Of a stretch of DNA of 64,000 nucleotides, positions 62,952-64,000 are shown one piece after another (within the stretch, counting starts at the first letter, position 1; every line of letters begins with the position of its first letter). This stretch comes from Frigidibacter sp. ROC022 (GTDB lineage Bacteria > Pseudomonadota > Alphaproteobacteria > Rhodobacterales > Rhodobacteraceae), in assembly GCF_024723735.1 (NCBI RefSeq), contig NZ_JANQDU010000002.1, positions 1 through 64,000 on the forward strand, in the 5' to 3' direction. Under the pieces are notes generated by a model. That model had not been told where the DNA came from. It did no database searches and saw only the letters and a program-made list of their open reading frames with translations. The position numbers and the translations under genes are program-made.

Positions 62952-64000
62952 TCAGGCCGCGCCGACCGACGACCTGCGGCGCTGGCGATGCCGGGCCTTC
63001 GGCTTGGCGCTGCCGTTCGAGCCCTTGCCGCCACCCGCGCGGAACCCGCCCGACTTGAACCCGCCGCCACTGCGGCGACGCTGGTTCTGCACCGGCTTCT
63101 CGATCTGCGATCCGACCCAGGGCGTGCCGCCGATCACCGGCAGGGCATTGCCGATGGTCTTCTCGATGGCGCGGAACTCGTCCATCTCGGCCGGCGAGCA
63201 GAAGGCCACCGCGCGACCGTCCTTGCCGGCCCGCGCGGTGCGGCCGATGCGGTGCACATAGGCGTCCGGGACGTTCGGCAGATCGTAGTTGTAGACATGC
63301 CGCACATCCGGAATGTCGATCCCGCGCGCCGCCACATCCGTGGCCACCAGCACCCGCAACTCACCCGCCTTGAAAGCGGCAAGGGCGCGGTCGCGCTGCC
63401 CCTGGCTCTTGTTGCCGTGGATCGAGCCGGCGGCAAAGCCCCAGTCTTCCAGCAGCTTCTTCAGCTTCTCGGCGCCATGTTTGGTGCGCGAGAAGACCAG
63501 TGCCAGTTCGTCGCGGTGCTGGTCGAGATAGCTTTCCAGCAGCCTGGCCTTTTCGCCCTGGGCGACGAAATGCACCGATTGGTCGATCTTGTCGGCGGTC
63601 TTGCCGGGGGGCGAGACCTCGACCCGGATCGGGCTCTGCAGGTAACTGTTGGCAATCTCGGTGATCAGCTTCGGCATGGTGGCCGAAAACAGCATGGTCT
63701 GGCGCTCTTCGGGCAGCACCTTCACGATCCGGCGCAGCGCGTGGATGAACCCGAGGTCCAGCATCTGGTCGGCCTCGTCCAGCACCAGGAACCGGGTCTG
63801 GCCCAGCGAGATCGAGCCTCGGTCGAGATGGTCGATCAGACGGCCCGGCGTTGCCACCAGGATATCCAGACCGCGTTTCATCTTTTCGGCCTGCGGACGC
63901 AGCGAGGCGCCGCCGACCACGACCGCGGTCTTCAGCGGCGTGCCCTTGGTGAACACGCCGAGGCTGGCCTCGATCTGCTTGGCAAGTTCACGGGTCGGCG
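62952..64000 (-). CDS. DEAD-box RNA helicase (5' end beyond the window)
   Basis: The frame runs off the window edge, so the N-terminus with the Q motif and Walker A is missing. Visible are PTRELAKQIE (motif Ia), TPGRLIDHLD (Ib), VLDEADQML (DEAD box), FSATMPK (III), ARGIDIPDV (V) and HRIGRTARAGK (VI). The C-terminus is a basic Gly/Arg/Lys-rich tail. It is of the RhlE type and probably acts in ribosome assembly or mRNA decay. Confidence 0.94.
   Translation of the reverse strand, partial: PTRELAKQIEASLGVFTKGTPLKTAVVVGGASLRPQAEKMKRGLDILVATPGRLIDHLDRGSISLGQTRFLVLDEADQMLDLGFIHALRRIVKVLPEERQTMLFSATMPKLITEIANSYLQSPIRVEVSPPGKTADKIDQSVHFVAQGEKARLLESYLDQHRDELALVFSRTKHGAEKLKKLLEDWGFAAGSIHGNKSQGQRDRALAAFKAGELRVLVATDVAARGIDIPDVRHVYNYDLPNVPDAYVHRIGRTARAGKDGRAVAFCSPAEMDEFRAIEKTIGNALPVIGGTPWVGSQIEKPVQNQRRRSGGGFKSGGFRAGGGKGSNGSAKPKARHRQRRRSSVGAA

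Noticed and set aside
1-64000. tRNA, rRNA, CRISPR, insertion sequence or prophage genes
   Set aside because: No cloverleaf, spacer-repeat array, transposase or phage structural gene was found on reading either strand.

Overview
The window looks like a chromosomal segment of an alphaproteobacterium of the Rhodobacteraceae (Rhodobacter, Rhodovulum or Paracoccus type). The reasons are very high GC, an aa3 oxidase assembly cluster in the order ctaC-ctaB-small ORF-ctaG-ctaE-SURF1-thrC-M16 peptidase, a MipZ-type ParA ATPase, an RpoH-box sigma factor beside coaBC, and CtrA-like TTAA-N7-TTAA boxes before the competence genes dprA and comM. No rRNA, tRNA, CRISPR array, insertion sequence or prophage was seen. 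Almost all sequence is coding, and many neighbours overlap by ATGA, GTGA, TTGA or TGATG.

Layout: 1-10.5 kb (minus strand) holds an FAD-linked oxidase, a DUF1697 protein, a secreted metallo-beta-lactamase-fold protein, and a long run from ctaC down to a RimJ-type acetyltransferase. 10.7-22.7 kb (plus) holds tldD, an acetyltransferase, a small membrane protein, dprA, topA, the two 3-oxoacid CoA-transferase subunits, an amino-acid ABC binding protein and permease without an ATPase, and an M3 oligopeptidase. 22.8-29 kb is the most irregular part: an HExxH lipoprotein, a YdcZ-like transporter, a BrnT/BrnA toxin-antitoxin pair, an AT-richer gene with helical repeats and a BRCT domain, parE, and two related small-protein genes in poorly coding DNA. 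29-36 kb (minus) holds a DprE2/DprE1-like pair with a flippase-like membrane protein, then a ThiF/MoeB-type enzyme, dut and coaBC, and separately an RpoH sigma factor.

36-43 kb mixes cobU, a CobC-like phosphatase, a glutathione transferase, a probable HNH restriction nuclease, comM, an esterase, gshB, yraN and rsmI. 44-51 kb runs through an LpoA-like lipoprotein, glnD, murJ, a rhomboid-fold protein and trpS. 51.5-64 kb holds a LysR regulator, a secreted repeat protein, ffh, a tandem array of acetyltransferases ending in an internally deleted copy, chorismate mutase, the rpsP-rimM-trmD-rplS-rpmE ribosome cluster, an unknown secreted protein, a polytopic membrane protein, mipZ, a DUF1989 protein, and a DEAD-box helicase cut by the window edge.

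Most genes are housekeeping: haem-copper oxidase biogenesis, translation, nitrogen signalling, envelope synthesis and cofactor supply. The less ordinary signals are: a three-copy repeat that always follows a gene stop and a GC hairpin; CtrA-like boxes at nearly the same spacing before dprA and comM; the BRCT islet next to BrnTA; the paired small proteins; the HNH gene with a putative modified-base reader; the dprE1/dprE2-like locus; and micro-ORFs that bridge genes by double stop-start overlaps.
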